Counted from the first letter of the stretch, positions 35,095 through 45,701 are shown. The stretch is 64,000 nt of DNA from Mermis nigrescens (GCA_036768485.1 JAVLUZ010000143.1:1979633-2043632); one strand, 5' to 3'. The notes: generated by a model from the letters alone, not told the origin. Numbers and translations are program-made.

Positions 35095-35257
35095 ACGGCT
35101 AATATAAGAAAAACTAGCGTTTTGGACGTCATGTGCCGATTGCTGCAACCGAAAAATATGATGGTGTCGACAGCTGGCGCTAATAAGGACAAAAATATCC
35201 AGCATTGCTACATCTCCATTCTCAATATAATTCAAGGCGAAGTGGATCCTACACAAA
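35095..35257 (+). CDS. TUBG1: Gamma-tubulin exon with one extra base at donor
   Basis: Acceptor TTTTAAAG, then [40 protein letters not shown] and [14 protein letters not shown]. The canonical donor here would follow the last CAA directly (CAA|GTTAG), but the sequence has CAAA|GTTAG, leaving a 163-bp exon with one surplus A in an A run. That would shift the next exon unless the base is an error or the splice uses a non-GT site. Confidence 0.85.
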
Positions 35258-35259
35258 GT

Positions 35260-37259
35260 TAGCCGATCGCTTGCTTAAGTGAATCGTCTTACTTTAGTCA
35301 AAGAATATATTATTTTTAAATTTATTGAATCAAACAGTTCTAAAAAATTTAGAAATATTTTCAATTTTTGAATTTTTCAAGCTTTTAACAAATTTAATTG
35401 AAATTTTAAAAATTAAATAAACTTTTTTGAAGACTCAACACGTTTAACCTGTGTAAAGTGAATATGATTTCGTTTAAATAAGTTCTAGCTCCACATTTTG
35501 ACAAATAAGCGAATTGAATCTTTTTCTACTGTATGTAATTTACAGTTTCTGCGGCTTTTGTAACACTATTTTTTGACATATTTTGTCAATGTTTCGCTTT
35601 TCTATTTTTGTTTACTTTCCTTGCTCTGTTTCAACTTTTGTAATTTTTTTATTATTTATTTTTGTTCTCGAAATGCCGCATGTTTGAGCTATAATTGTAG
35701 AATACTTATATCTTCGAAAAAGACCTGTTAGTTCGGGTTTATACTTATTTATTCGTTTTTATTTTTTATTCAATCTTTCTTATTCAGTTCCTGGGCAGGT
35801 CGATAATTTAGTTTTTGGGGCAAGCTTTTTTAAAATACATAGTGATTCAATCATACGTGTAACGGCTCAAATTTTCGGATGGGGGTTTCTGACCATTTAG
35901 ATGGTAGTAAATGACTTCGATTTCTGGCCAGTAACGGCAAAAAACACCTAAAAAAGGTCAAAAAATTCAATTTTTCCAAAAATCGAGGGGGTCAAAAATT
36001 TTCTGGCTTTGCGGTGTGGGGCGACGACCAACTTTGGGTGGCGGAATCCCCATCCGCGGTTACATGAATGCTTAAATTACTCATTTGATAGTGTAAATTG
36101 AAAAAAAGAAAAAATGACCTTTCATTATAACGTTCTTATTTTCCTTTATATGTATTGATACTCGGAGGAGGTACTTGTATAAGTTCACGTAATTGGTATA
36201 TAAATTTCAATCTCCCTTGTTATCAAAGGAACCCCTGTCTCTCTCCTTTCATTACTTTTTAAATTTGAATTAAATATTTATAAATTTACTTGCGCTTGTC
36301 TTAGGGTGACCAAATTTTATATTTTTTTAAACTTTTTTCGTCAATTTTTGCTTAAGAATTGAAAACCGACTTTAGAATTGTTAAATTTTTACATACTCGT
36401 ATTTTTGTACATTTTGCTCTTTTTCAATCTTTAGTTCAAATTAAAAACCGACTTTCGATGCGAAATCGCCAAATTTTCTGCGCTTTTTTTGCTTTTTTAG
36501 AGTTTTTCATATACAATTTATGAAACTGGCTTCTGTTTGTCCAGCGATCGACAAAATTTCTAGAATTTTCCAGTCGCGTGTCTGTATTTTGATTATTTTT
36601 CATTTAAACTATGTATTTTTAATATTTTACGGTTTGCTTCGCATCCAAACATGCTGCAGGTCAAATTTTGCAGGGGGTGTTAAACCATGTTTATCAAAGG
36701 GATAAATGTTCTTCTATTTTGTCCAAAAATGGCAGAAAAACACCTAAAAATGAGTCACGGATGCAAGTTTTGCCTAAAAGTCTGGGTAACAGATCTTAGT
36801 CTTTAGGGGTAGCGACGCCCGATTTCGGGCGAAGGAATTTCCATCTCTCTGTTTCACGTGCACGTATTTGAATCCGTTAACATGTACATACGTGACTTGG
36901 ATGGCTCCCACGTTCACCCCTTCCAGAAACGTGTTTACCATAGGTGGGTGTCAGCAGTTAGATTCTGATGGGTCCTATGGGGCTAAATCGTCAAGTATCA
37001 AAATTTGAATTTTAGGGTCTATTGATTTGGAGGGCAGTCCGCTGAGTTCATAATCCATATCCCCTGACTCTCCGTATGCACTATGTGTGATGCTCAGTCA
37101 CCATAAGTTTTTTCAACATCCCCAAATTTGTAGTTTTTCAAAAAATTGTTGAAAATGTGCTGTTTTAAGCGTTTTTAGTTTTCTGTTTGCTCTAAAGTAA
37201 TAAATTTTCGGCGCTCCGCGCCATATACTCATTATTTGACTTTTATTTTGTTCAATTTA
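35260..37259. other. Intron, AT-rich, nothing firmly recognised
   Basis: Two loosely similar segments (about 35860-36070 and 36710-36870) share ACACCTAAAAA and a GCGGAATCCCCATCCGCGG-like end. A GGCGCTCCGCGCC palindrome after TTTTC lies near 37208. No exon is visible. Confidence 0.35.
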
Positions 37260-37566
37260 ATTGAATGCAGTGATCGTACGGGGTCAGATTTTCACCCCCG
37301 ATCGGGGTCGGGGTCGGGGATGAAAAACCCCGGTTTTTCGGGGTCGGGGTCGGGGTTGAAGATTAACAATTAACATTGCATGATTACATACCAATTTAAA
37401 AAGGATAAAAACGATACCTTTACTTGTTTATAGAGCATACTAATAAAGCTAGTTATGTTCAACATTTTATTAATCACTAATCGCTCTCGCTTTTTCGTAT
37501 TCTTCCACAGTTTTTTCTAAACTATATATATTCTATAGCGCGCTGATTGTAGAGGAGCCAATTGCT

Positions 37567-38775
37567 CGAAGCGCCGAAAATTTTCGAAATTTCCACCTTT
37601 TTCTTATAGAATTGACGACCTTTTTATTGACAAACACTTCGGAAATCATAAGTGGGGCAGAGCACCGAGAAATTCAGTCATTCTTTACCGCCCTTAACAT
37701 GTTGTAGCTCTGTGAATACTAATAGTTTGACACAGCAGAACAGGAAAACTACGAATTATCAACTTAGTATGAAGATATTTTGACTGATTCAGGCTTTTAA
37801 ACGCAATGCTGGAGCTTTACAAAAAGAAAGACAGTAATCGGCGGTGCTATGCGCAGGAAAGATTTGACATTTTTACGCTTTAAACTCAATTTATACCGCT
37901 TAAATCATACAGAACAGATAAACTAATTGCAAGGCGAAGCGCCGGAAATTTTTAAAAATTCCTAATCTTTTACCTTTTCTGTCCTCCTGAAAATCTCTTT
38001 GCACATGTAGAACGAGATTGTACGGCTGGGGGTCTAGGGTGGCGCGCTCAAGCGCCCCCAGCGAGGTCCAGAGAAGAACCGCCGAAAATTTTGTAAAAAA
38101 GCATTCTAATTTTTAATTAGTAACGTTAAAATTTTCGTAAAATCGGCAAAATCTCGGTTCTGAATTAAGCCCAAAAAACTTAAAATTGATGAACTCCTAC
38201 ACTGCGCCAAACTTCTGAGCTGAAATGCGTTTTTCGACCTCTGCTAAATATATAGCGCAGCAACGGGTCGCAACCAATAAGTCATTAAAAGATGTATCAA
38301 TGAGAATTTTGTTCTTATCGCTTTCAGGCCCATTTGTGGCCTTCTTGTTAACTACTTCAGAGAACAGAACATGCGCAAAAACACAAGAAAATTATGGCCT
38401 TTCTTTTCATTTCACATAGAGTTATGTGTCCTTGTAAAGAAAGATAAACAAAACAGAGAATAGACAAATTGGTACGCAAACATTTTCGCTTTTTTACTAT
38501 TATGCTCAACAAGCAAGTGCAGTTTCATTCAATGAACTCATAGTGCATTAAATCACTAAAGTGATGCAAAGTGCTGGATTATTTTAACAGATTCAAGCTT
38601 TTAAATTCATTGTATCTGTATAACAATGACTCGGCGCGAAGCGCCGGAAAATTTTGACGTTTGTGCCTTTTTGAACTCAATGTTCTGGACACATTGCGCC
38701 AGAAAAATCAACATAATTTTTGAAAATTTTCGGTGGGGGGCATGTGCCCCCAAAGCCCCCCTGGCTACGCCTATA
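37567..38775 (-). mobile_element. Inverted copy of the 10703-12168 element
   Basis: Matches 10703-12168 in reverse, for instance TTTACCGCCCTTAACATG, GCAGCAACGGGTCGC and the end CCCCCCTGGCTACGCCTAT. The far end (CAGAGGCGTAACC) is missing. Palindromes GGCGAAGCGCCGG (37930) and CGGCGCGAAGCGCCGG (38631) are present. Confidence 0.75.
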
Positions 38776-38855
38776 ATTCCATGTATCAGTAATTTTGACG
38801 CATTTTATATTGATAAATATGCGAACATGTATGTACGTGTTAACAACATGGCGAC

Positions 38856-39303
38856 CATAGTATCCCAAGGTTGAAAGTTCAGGGGGGTGAAATCCCAAAA
38901 TTTTGGGTCACTAAATTTAGAGTCTAGCCTTTTTGCAGGTCAAATATGAAAAATGGCTAAAACGTCCTATATAGCATGTTTTAATGTGAAAAAACTGCAT
39001 TTTTAACCACTTTTTGTACCATTCTGACTAGTTTCGTTACTCTTGTAAGTAAAAAATGTAAGAATTTATCGAAAAAGTGACTTTTCAGATCATTTTAAGT
39101 TCATTATATGTATTTTTTGGGTAAACAAAACAGAAATGTATTAGTCGGTGCGAAGCGCCGAAAAAATTTTAGTATCTTAGCTGCTTTTATACCCAAAAAT
39201 CATGCAGAAAATGTTTGATAGCTCAAAATCGTCCGACAGTGATTCAAGTCTCAGACCCTTAGGTGTCAGTAATACCCCCTCACCTTCCCTATGGGAATGT
39301 ATG
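38856..39303 (+). mobile_element. MITE-2 copy, second
   Basis: 448 bp, from CATAGTATCCCAAGG to GGGAATGTATG. The flanks ATGGCGAC and ATGACGAC match at 7 of 8. It is the direct counterpart of 18105-18551. It has the same kind of ends as MITE-1 (CATAG...TATG), so both may use one transposase. Confidence 0.82.
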
Positions 39304-39817
39304 ATGACGACTAGGAATACATTTTATGAAATATAGCGAGTGTCGAGTTTAACATATTCATTATGCTCGTGAATGAATCATCCTTGTCCCGAATTTATTT
39401 GCTATTTATACCATTCTCCTGTGTACCAAAAATTAGATGTTATATTTCACCCCCGAAAAAAGGTTCAACCCCGACTCGAAAAATCTTGCCCCCGGTCGGG
39501 GGTCGGAGTCGGGGTTTAGGCCGGGGTTTTTCGGGGTCGGGGTCCCCGTACGATCACTGATTGAATGTTTTATCTTTTCAAAAATTTTTCATGTTTTTGA
39601 GCTCGACTTCCGTTAGAAACACCGAAAATGATGTTTTTGACACGTATTCGCTGGTTTTTGCCCGAAAAAAGGCAATTTTAAAAAATTTTTCGCTCCATTC
39701 CCCCTCAACCCAGAATTTCCTTGCTGTGCATGTCTACTCCCGTCTTCATTCTTGTGATTTTTAACAAAAAATAAAAAATTAGCGGCGTTCGTTTTATTTT
39801 TACGTGTAAACTGTCAG

Positions 39818-39979
39818 GTTCACAAGAGCTTGCGGAGAATACGCGAAAGGAAGCTGGTTCAGTTTATTCACTTGGGGTCCGGCCAGTATCCAAGTCGCGT
39901 TGTCCCGAAAATCGCCTTACGTCAATCGGTGCATCGAGTTTCGGGCTTGATGCTGGCTAATAATACGGCGATAAGCTCG
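39818..39979 (+). CDS. TUBG1: Gamma-tubulin exon with compensating frameshifts
   Basis: 162 bp, phase 0 at both ends, acceptor CTGTCAG, donor TCG|GTAAGC, open throughout. It begins HKSLRRIRERKLVQFI and ends HRVSGLMLANNTAISS, both family-like. In between, the annotated frame gives LGSGQYPSRVVPKIALRQ, whereas the next frame gives the conserved TWGPASIQVALSRKSPY. So there is one extra base at 39869-39872 and one missing at 39921-39928. The frame is restored overall, but about 18 residues are replaced. Confidence 0.85.
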
Positions 39980-40399
39980 GTAAGCTGTATTTTGTCGTAA
40001 TAGCCAACAAAATTTTGATTTTCAAGAGAAACTGCAAATAGTTTTATTAATTTTAAATTTTTTTAACTTTCTATGTGTAAAAGGAAATTTTAATGATAAG
40101 CACGGTAAAAAGTTCAAACTTGCCTCATTATGTTATCTTTTAATTTGCTTCTGTTTACATTAAAATTGAGCTGAATCATCCGAGAATATCCTAACGCTTT
40201 GGACTAATTTTGGTCTCTCGAAACTGAAATTTAATCAATGGAAAGCCCATTTTTCTGCTGACAGTATATTCATAAATGGGAGTTACTTTCCAGCGGCCTG
40301 CCCATTTAATGAAATAGTTGGAATGACACCAGAATTTTTATTGTTATGTTGCATATCGTACACAGTGACGGATCTCGGATTTTCCTAAGGGGGCGGCAC

Positions 40400-40682
40400 C
40401 ACACCTGGGCATGGGGGCTTGGGGGTATGCACCCCCCCCCCTTGCTTGAGAAACCAAAATACCCGCCAGAAACGAAAATAACCCCCAGAAACCAAAATAC
40501 CCCCCAGAATTCAATTTTTGAAAATTTTTTCTTTTTTTCGCAATTTTTTGATGCCAATGGATAGTACTCGATGAGAAACATTGAAAACTGTGTTTTTTTC
40601 GCCATACCATCATTTTTAAGGTCATTTTTTTACCCTTGAAAAATCTTGCATCCCCCCAGAATTTTAGTGCTGCCCACGTATG
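40400..40682 (-). mobile_element. MITE-1 copy, nested, perfect TSD
   Basis: From CACACCTGGGCATGG to GCCCACGTATG. Duplication GGCGGCAC (40392-40399, 40683-40690). The target is the G-rich left end of the surrounding element. Confidence 0.9.
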
Positions 40683-41239
40683 GGCGGCACCCTAATTTTT
40701 TTTAAAAACTGTAAAAAATAGGTCCCAAAATTCGCCTTTCACGTGCAAAATTGCGTTTTTTCGGTGTTTTACATTGTTTACTTCTATTTAAAATCACTTT
40801 TGACGCAACATTTTTTCGAAAGTCATGAAATCATCGTACATTTTGTGAGGAAAAATCATCTATTCCCTATAACTATGGCGAAAATCCGGCGCGAAGCGCC
40901 GGAAAAATTTGTGAAATTCAGGCGGAAAGACGTTTAGAAGCTTGATTCACTACTCGATTTCCTGTATTTGTTGCATTTGATGGCGCACGTCATAAATTTT
41001 TAAACGTTATGTGTGAATAAAGAAGAAATCTATGCTGAAATAGATGTTTTAGCTATTGAAATGCTTTTGAAACCTATTTTATGAAGGAAAATGGCTTGCA
41101 GGTCGCCAAGAAACTAAACAAATGTTATTAATAGATTCGGAAAAATTCGAGAAATTATTATTACTGACGGCCATTAATCATTGCAAATTACATATCCATT
41201 CTTTATCTCGCCAACTATTTTGGGCCAATGGGGGGCGGC

Positions 41240-41504
41240 CACACCTAGGCGTGGGGAGTATGCACCCCCCCCCCTCAGAAACCAAATACCCCCCCCCCCA
41301 GAAATCAAAATACCCCTTCCCCAGAATTCAATTTTTTTTAAATTTTTTCGTTTTTTCCGCAATTTTTTGATGCCAATAGATAGTGCTTGATGAGAAACGT
41401 CGAAAAATGGTGTTTTTATCGTCATACCTTTATTTTTAAGGCCATTTTTTGACCTTCAAAAAGTCTTGCACCCCCCCCCAGAATTTTCTTGCTGTCCACG
41501 TATG
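41240..41504 (-). mobile_element. MITE-1 copy, nested, perfect TSD
   Basis: From CACACCTAGGCGTGG to GTCCACGTATG. Duplication GGGGCGGC (41232-41239, 41505-41512), in the GGCGGCC end of the surrounding element. Confidence 0.9.
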
Positions 41505-41942
41505 GGGGCGGCCGCTTTTCCGTACCCCCCCTTGAATTCGCCTCTGATCATGCGAGTATGTTTTTAATGTGCATGACAACTAAATTCATTTCAATAGACT
41601 TCATGCACCAAAAGACCGTTTCTTACTGTAATTGCTTTGCCTTAATATACACGCCAACAGCTATTATAATTAATAATTACTGTAAGCTGACGCTTTATTG
41701 CTCAAAAATAATCTTAATTCAATTTCAACCCTGATTTAATTTTTTTCAAAATCGTCTATTTGCATAACGTTAAAATCTGTTGACTATATTTTCTGTAATA
41801 TGAGGTTGATTGCTACTTAAATATGAACAAGCTATAATTTCAGCACTGGTTGTCAAGTTTTTAAAAAAATTTGGGCGATGCTTCGAATTCGGCAATATTC
41901 TGTTCTAGCTGCACAAATGTAAGAAAAGTTGTTACTTCCGAC

Positions 41943-42186
41943 CATAGGTGGGCCGGACCGAAATTCTGGGGGGGGTGAAAAATTTTCACAGGTCAAAAAA
42001 TGGTCTTAAAAATGGTCGTATGGCGAAATAACACCAATTTTCGACGTTTCTCATCGAGCACTATCCAATGGCATCAAAAAATCGCTAAAAAAGCGACAAC
42101 AAAAAATTCAAAATTTGAATTCTGGGGGGTATGGTATTTCAACTTCTGGGGGGTGCATACCCCCAAACCCCCCAGGCTTATGTGTG
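41943..42186 (+). mobile_element. MITE-1 copy, perfect TSD
   Basis: From CATAGGTGGGCCGG to GGCTTATGTGTG, with duplication CTTCCGAC (41935-41942, 42187-42194). It lies in the gamma-tubulin intron 217 bp before an exon. Confidence 0.9.
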
Positions 42187-42402
42187 CTTCCGACTCCTTC
42201 TTCCTACATATCCTGAATTTCTCGAACAAATGAGCTTTTTCTCTATAGAAATGTTTCAAAAATCCGAAATCTTTAGACTTTCGTATCAGCTTTTTATTTT
42301 ATTTTGTCTTTTCTATTATTATTTCATTATTTTTCATTGATTTTTGGTCCGTATGTCATCGATTTGTTTCTCGGATCGGGTTCAATTTTTTCCGTATCGC
42401 AG

Positions 42403-42594
42403 CTTTTCGGGCGTACTATACAGCAATACGATAAATTGCGCGGTCGGGGCGCTTTTTTGGACCAGTTTAAGAAGGAAAAAATTTTCGCCGAAAATTTCGA
42501 CGAATTGGACAATAGCAGGGAGGTGGTTGCCAATCTGATCGAAGAATACGTCGAGGCTACGAAACCGTCCTATGTCAACTGGGGACTTGAACAG
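42403..42594 (+). CDS. TUBG1: Gamma-tubulin exon, intact C-terminal helix region
   Basis: 64 codons, phase 0, acceptor CGTATCGCAG and donor GAACAG|GTACTT. It reads [40 protein letters not shown] and [24 protein letters not shown], closely following the family's C-terminal helices H11-H12. No indel. The open frame extends upstream to 42304 and downstream to 42690, but those parts are intron. Confidence 0.95.
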
Positions 42595-42663
42595 GTACTT
42601 TTTTCTGTTTTTCGTCTGTGTTTACATACATTGCGTGTCGTGCATAAAACAAGGGATCCCCAC

Positions 42664-42965
42664 CATAGGTGGGCGGCACCAGAGTTCTGATATATGCAAG
42701 AATTTTTGAAGGTCAAAAATGGCCTTAACAATGGTGGCATGGCGAAAAAACACTATTTTTTGACGTTTCTCATCGAGCACCATCCATTGGCATCAAAAAA
42801 ATTGCGGAAAAAAGAGAGAAATTTTCAAAAATTGAATTCTGGGGGAGGGTATTTTGGTTTCTGGGGGGTGCATAATACCCCCTAAACCCCCCACGGGTGC
42901 ATAATACCCCCTAAACCCCCCCTCCACGGGTGCATAATACCCACCTAACCCTACCCCCACGTGTG
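42664..42965 (+). mobile_element. MITE-1 array, unit 1
   Basis: From CATAGGTGGGCGG to ACCCCCACGTGTG, preceded by ATCCCCAC and followed by ATTCCCAC. The right part has three extra copies of GGGTGCATAATACCC. First of three elements in a head-to-tail array. Confidence 0.88.
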
Positions 42966-42973
42966 ATTCCCAC

Positions 42974-43205
42974 CATAGGTGAGCGGCACCAAAGTTCTGG
43001 GATATGCAAGAATTTTTCAAAGGTCAAAAAATGCACTTAAAAAGGGTGGTATGGCGAAAAACACAGTTTTTCAATGTTTCTCATCGAGCACTAACCAAAA
43101 ATTGCGAGAAAAAACAGAGACAATTTTTAAAATTGAATTATGTGGGTATTTTGGTTTCTGGAGGCTGCATACCCCCACAACCCCTCCCCCCAACGCTCAG
43201 GTATG
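42974..43205 (+). mobile_element. MITE-1 array, unit 2
   Basis: From CATAGGTGAGCGG to CGCTCAGGTATG, bounded by ATTCCCAC (42966-42973) and ATCCCCAC (43206-43213). Only one 8-mer separates it from each neighbour. Confidence 0.88.
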
Positions 43206-43213
43206 ATCCCCAC

Positions 43214-43649
43214 CATAGGTGCGGAAGGTTGAACTCCCAAGGAGGGCGGTGAAAGCCCAAAATTTTAAGATAACTATGTGCTTTCTAACAGCGTTTCTCA
43301 AACATTGCTATGTTGCCTTTTTGGACCAAAAATAGCTATTTAACAATTTCTGGAGTCGAGAAAATAGCTAGATATTCTTTTGAAACTCAGAAAATACAAC
43401 TAGGTAGATAGCATTTCTGAGCTCAAAAAAGAGATCGAGCCCAAAACGGCTATATAAATAATTTTCTGAGTCCAAAAAAGGCTATATAGCGACGGTTTTT
43501 TTGGCCAAAATGGCTCCATGACCATCAGTTTTTCGAAGCTGAGAGGGAGTAATGCCCTCTCACCCCATATGCTCTTGTATAATCCCTGCGCGGGGTCCAC
43601 CGCACCCCCCAGAATCTGTAACCCCTCAGAATGCTGCTGCCCATGTGTG
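43214..43649 (+). mobile_element. Array unit 3, MITE-2-like with MITE-1 ends
   Basis: Starts CATAGGTGCGGAAGG and ends GCTGCCCATGTGTG, then ATGCCCAC (43650-43657). Its interior (CTCCCAAGGAGGGCGGTGAAAGCCC ... AAAATTTTAAG) is MITE-2-like, so a different family sits in the same array slot. Confidence 0.7.
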
Positions 43650-43657
43650 ATGCCCAC

Positions 43658-45095
43658 CCAAAGTCGATCGTCTCCCATATCTCCTCCAAAGTCAGAAATT
43701 TTCGCCCCCTCCCTGTTTTTGGCGAAAACTTTCGTTTTTGGCCATTTTTAGGTGATTTTTAGCCATTTTTGGCTGCGGCTTAAAGGTTATCACCCTCCCG
43801 TCCTCTAAAAATGGCTGACTGCACCGTCCCAAAACTTTGATCTGTTACGTTTCTGGGACATGCAGTGAAAAAATAAAAATTAGATCAAATTTGATTATTT
43901 TGTATTAATATTTTGCATTATAGATACTCTTTTCGCTGGAGGAATTAATAACGTTTTTAACAGTGTAAAGCTGGTAGTTAATTGATTTTCATGTACCTGT
44001 GGTAGTACGACGCTCCTCTTTTTTTAAACAGAGATCTCTGCCCGCCATCTTATTCAGGGGGTCCAAAAATTTTCAAATGTTAAGAAATGAAAAAATGTCA
44101 ACCATTTTTCGATGAATATTCAATTCTGAGTCTGTCGGGTTCTCAACTTTTGGATGGTCCTGAATTTTCTAAATTTTTAGATTTTTCAGGATTTTTAGAT
44201 TTTTTCCGGATTTTGGAGACCCTCCACCGAGAAACCCACGTGCAGATCATAATATAGTTTCTAACTTGTTTTTTGACATTATCGCCTCCTTTGGCTTATA
44301 TTTTCGCATATTTGTGGGCCAAACACTTTTCACGCTGTGCGTTGTTTGAATATTCGGTTTTTGCTTTGAAATGCGCTCGAATAAAGCATTTGTTAATGTC
44401 TTTACTCGTTTAAGAGGACGAAGATTATCTATGTTTTAGATTCTGTATTATATTTATAGGCATTTCAAAAATTAATTTACGTATTGTTTAAACTTTTTAA
44501 TCAAGAGTAAAAATGCGAAAAAGTCGTGTAAGATATTCTTTCGCAAAACACTAGCGTATAAGGTACAAACATGGGTGTGACGCGGACCCCTACCCCCAAA
44601 TCGATTGACCCACAGAAATAAATTTTTGGTGCTACTTTTGGCAACTTGGCCCCATCGGAACCCTCCCCAGAATTTGGTCGCTGCCCATGTAAGTTGGGGC
44701 ACCCCTTCTACTCAGAGAATCTAACGGATCTCCGGAATTGAATTTTCGGTATGTTTTTGGATTTTTGCCAAATTTACGCCATCCAGACCCCCAAAATTCG
44801 CCTGCTGCCCATGTATGGTCTTGACTTTATAATTTGAAAAGACCTCTCCTCTGAATCCAAAGAGATCCCCAATTCAGTTTTTTTAAAATTGTTCGTTCTT
44901 TTGCGATATTTCGACGTCAATGGATAGAACTTGCATTAAAACGTCGACAAACTTTGTTTTTTGCTCCTTTAATCAATTTTTCGGCACTTTTTACCTTTTG
45001 AAATTTTTTGGCCCCCAAATTCCGCAGAATTGAAGAGCTGCCCTTGTATACCACGCAGTGAATTATAAGTTGTACTTAGGTCTTTACTTTTTCAG
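43658..45095. other. Intron with repeat debris
   Basis: Contains worn fragments of G-rich MITEs (near 44570-44700, 44700-44820 and 44840-45050: GCTGCCCATGTATGG, AGAGCTGCCCTTGTATACC) and no exon. Confidence 0.45.
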
Positions 45096-45155
45096 ACAAC
45101 GAAATCATTATCCCTCGAGGATACAACATCCGATCTGCTGAAACTCAGTATTTGA
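45096..45155 (+). CDS. TUBG1: Gamma-tubulin terminal exon, short extra tail
   Basis: Acceptor TACTTTTTCAG followed in phase 0 by TTKSLSLEDTTSDLLKLSI and TGA. Human gamma-tubulin ends soon after the conserved YISWG, so this exon adds a 19-residue Ser/Thr/Leu/Asp tail. The splice phase, the stop and the downstream AATAAA support it. Confidence 0.75.
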   Translation, partial: TTKSLSLEDTTSDLLKLSI

Positions 45156-45269
45156 TCCATCGACTTGATCTCTTTTTCTGTATTATATTCTTTTCCTGCA
45201 TGTTTTGTGCGTTTGTTTATTCGTAATTTCTTGTTAAAAAATGGTGCTATTGGACTCAATTTGTTCTTC

Positions 45270-45275
45270 AATAAA
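45270..45275 (+). promoter_or_regulatory. Poly(A) signal for the gamma-tubulin transcript
   Basis: AATAAA 115 bases after the TGA of the terminal exon, in a T-rich context. Confidence 0.6.
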
Positions 45276-45534
45276 GTAAATTGAACACATAATCGGTAAA
45301 GCTAGACTGGTATTCATGCAAGAGCATGGGTTTTTGACCCCTGGTATCCGAAGGTCCTCATAAGTCCAAGACTACAACTCGGGATTCTCTTGAAAAAAAT
45401 TTTATCCGGTTTTCCTGCCCGCAATGGGTTTTTTGTTTCTGACGTCAATATTTTAGTTTTTTTCTCACCTTGGCGAGTCTTAAGCCCCAAGGTTTTAACA
45501 CAGTCCATTGAGGCTTTCAGTAAATGGCTGCGAC

Positions 45535-45654
45535 CACACATGGGCGTGGAGGGGAATCTGAAAGATCCCCAGAATTGAATTTCCTGTGCTATTTTTTGGC
45601 AGTTTGGCCCCATCGGAACCCCCTCCCCCGGAATTATGTTGCTGCCTATATACG
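45535..45654 (+). mobile_element. MITE-3, 120 bp, perfect TSD
   Basis: Starts CACACATGGGCGTGG and ends GCTGCCTATATACG. Duplication GCTGCGAC (45527-45534, 45655-45662). It shares the ends of MITE-1 but has a different, shorter interior (CCAGAATTGAATTTCCTGTGC). Confidence 0.85.
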
Positions 45655-45701
45655 GCTGCGACCAGACATGCACATGAAGGGGGATTTGGAGGGGTCCTGA
45701 C

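Larger units (their letters stand above)
37268..39559. mobile_element. CAGTGATCGTACGGGG element, perfect TSD, nested
   Basis: The outer ends are exact inverses, CAGTGATCGTACGGGG and CCCCGTACGATCACTG, followed inward by GGGGTCGGGGTC-type repeats. Perfect 8-bp duplication ATTGAATG (37260-37267, 39560-39567). Two other elements lie inside it, at about 37567-38775 and at 38856-39303. Without them it would be about 640 bp. Confidence 0.88.
40363..41546 (-). mobile_element. CAGTGRCGGAT-family element with two nested MITEs
   Basis: Starts CAGTGACGGATCTCGG and ends TTGAATTCGCCTCTG. The flanks ATCGTACA and ATCATGCG match at 5 of 8. Inner text after the first nested copy (AAAAATAGGTCCCAAAATTCGCC ... 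TTTTCGGTGTTTTACATTG) aligns with 25930-26020. It holds CCGGCGCGAAGCGCCGG at 40885. Two MITE-1 copies are inserted at 40400 and 41240. Confidence 0.75.
31964..45155 (+). pseudogene. TUBG1: Gamma-tubulin, C-terminal half, frame disrupted
   Basis: Six exons encode about the last 225 of 450 residues of gamma-tubulin, the microtubule-nucleating tubulin of the centrosomal ring complex. Conserved stretches are easily read: [79 protein letters not shown] and [11 protein letters not shown]. Introns of 1.0, 1.9, 4.6, 2.4 and 2.5 kb obey GT-AG and hold transposons. The N-terminal half (GTP-binding GGGTGSG motif) was not found upstream, where a minus-strand gene begins. Four small indels disturb exons 2, 3 and 4, creating an in-frame TAG in exon 2. 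I call it a pseudogene as given. Assembly indels in a real gene are the main alternative, because no stop arises by substitution and conservation is high. Confidence 0.65.

Noticed and set aside
42304..42690. 128-codon frame taken as a whole coding region
   Set aside because: Only 42403-42594 is gamma-tubulin. The flanks are intron by splice sites and loss of similarity.
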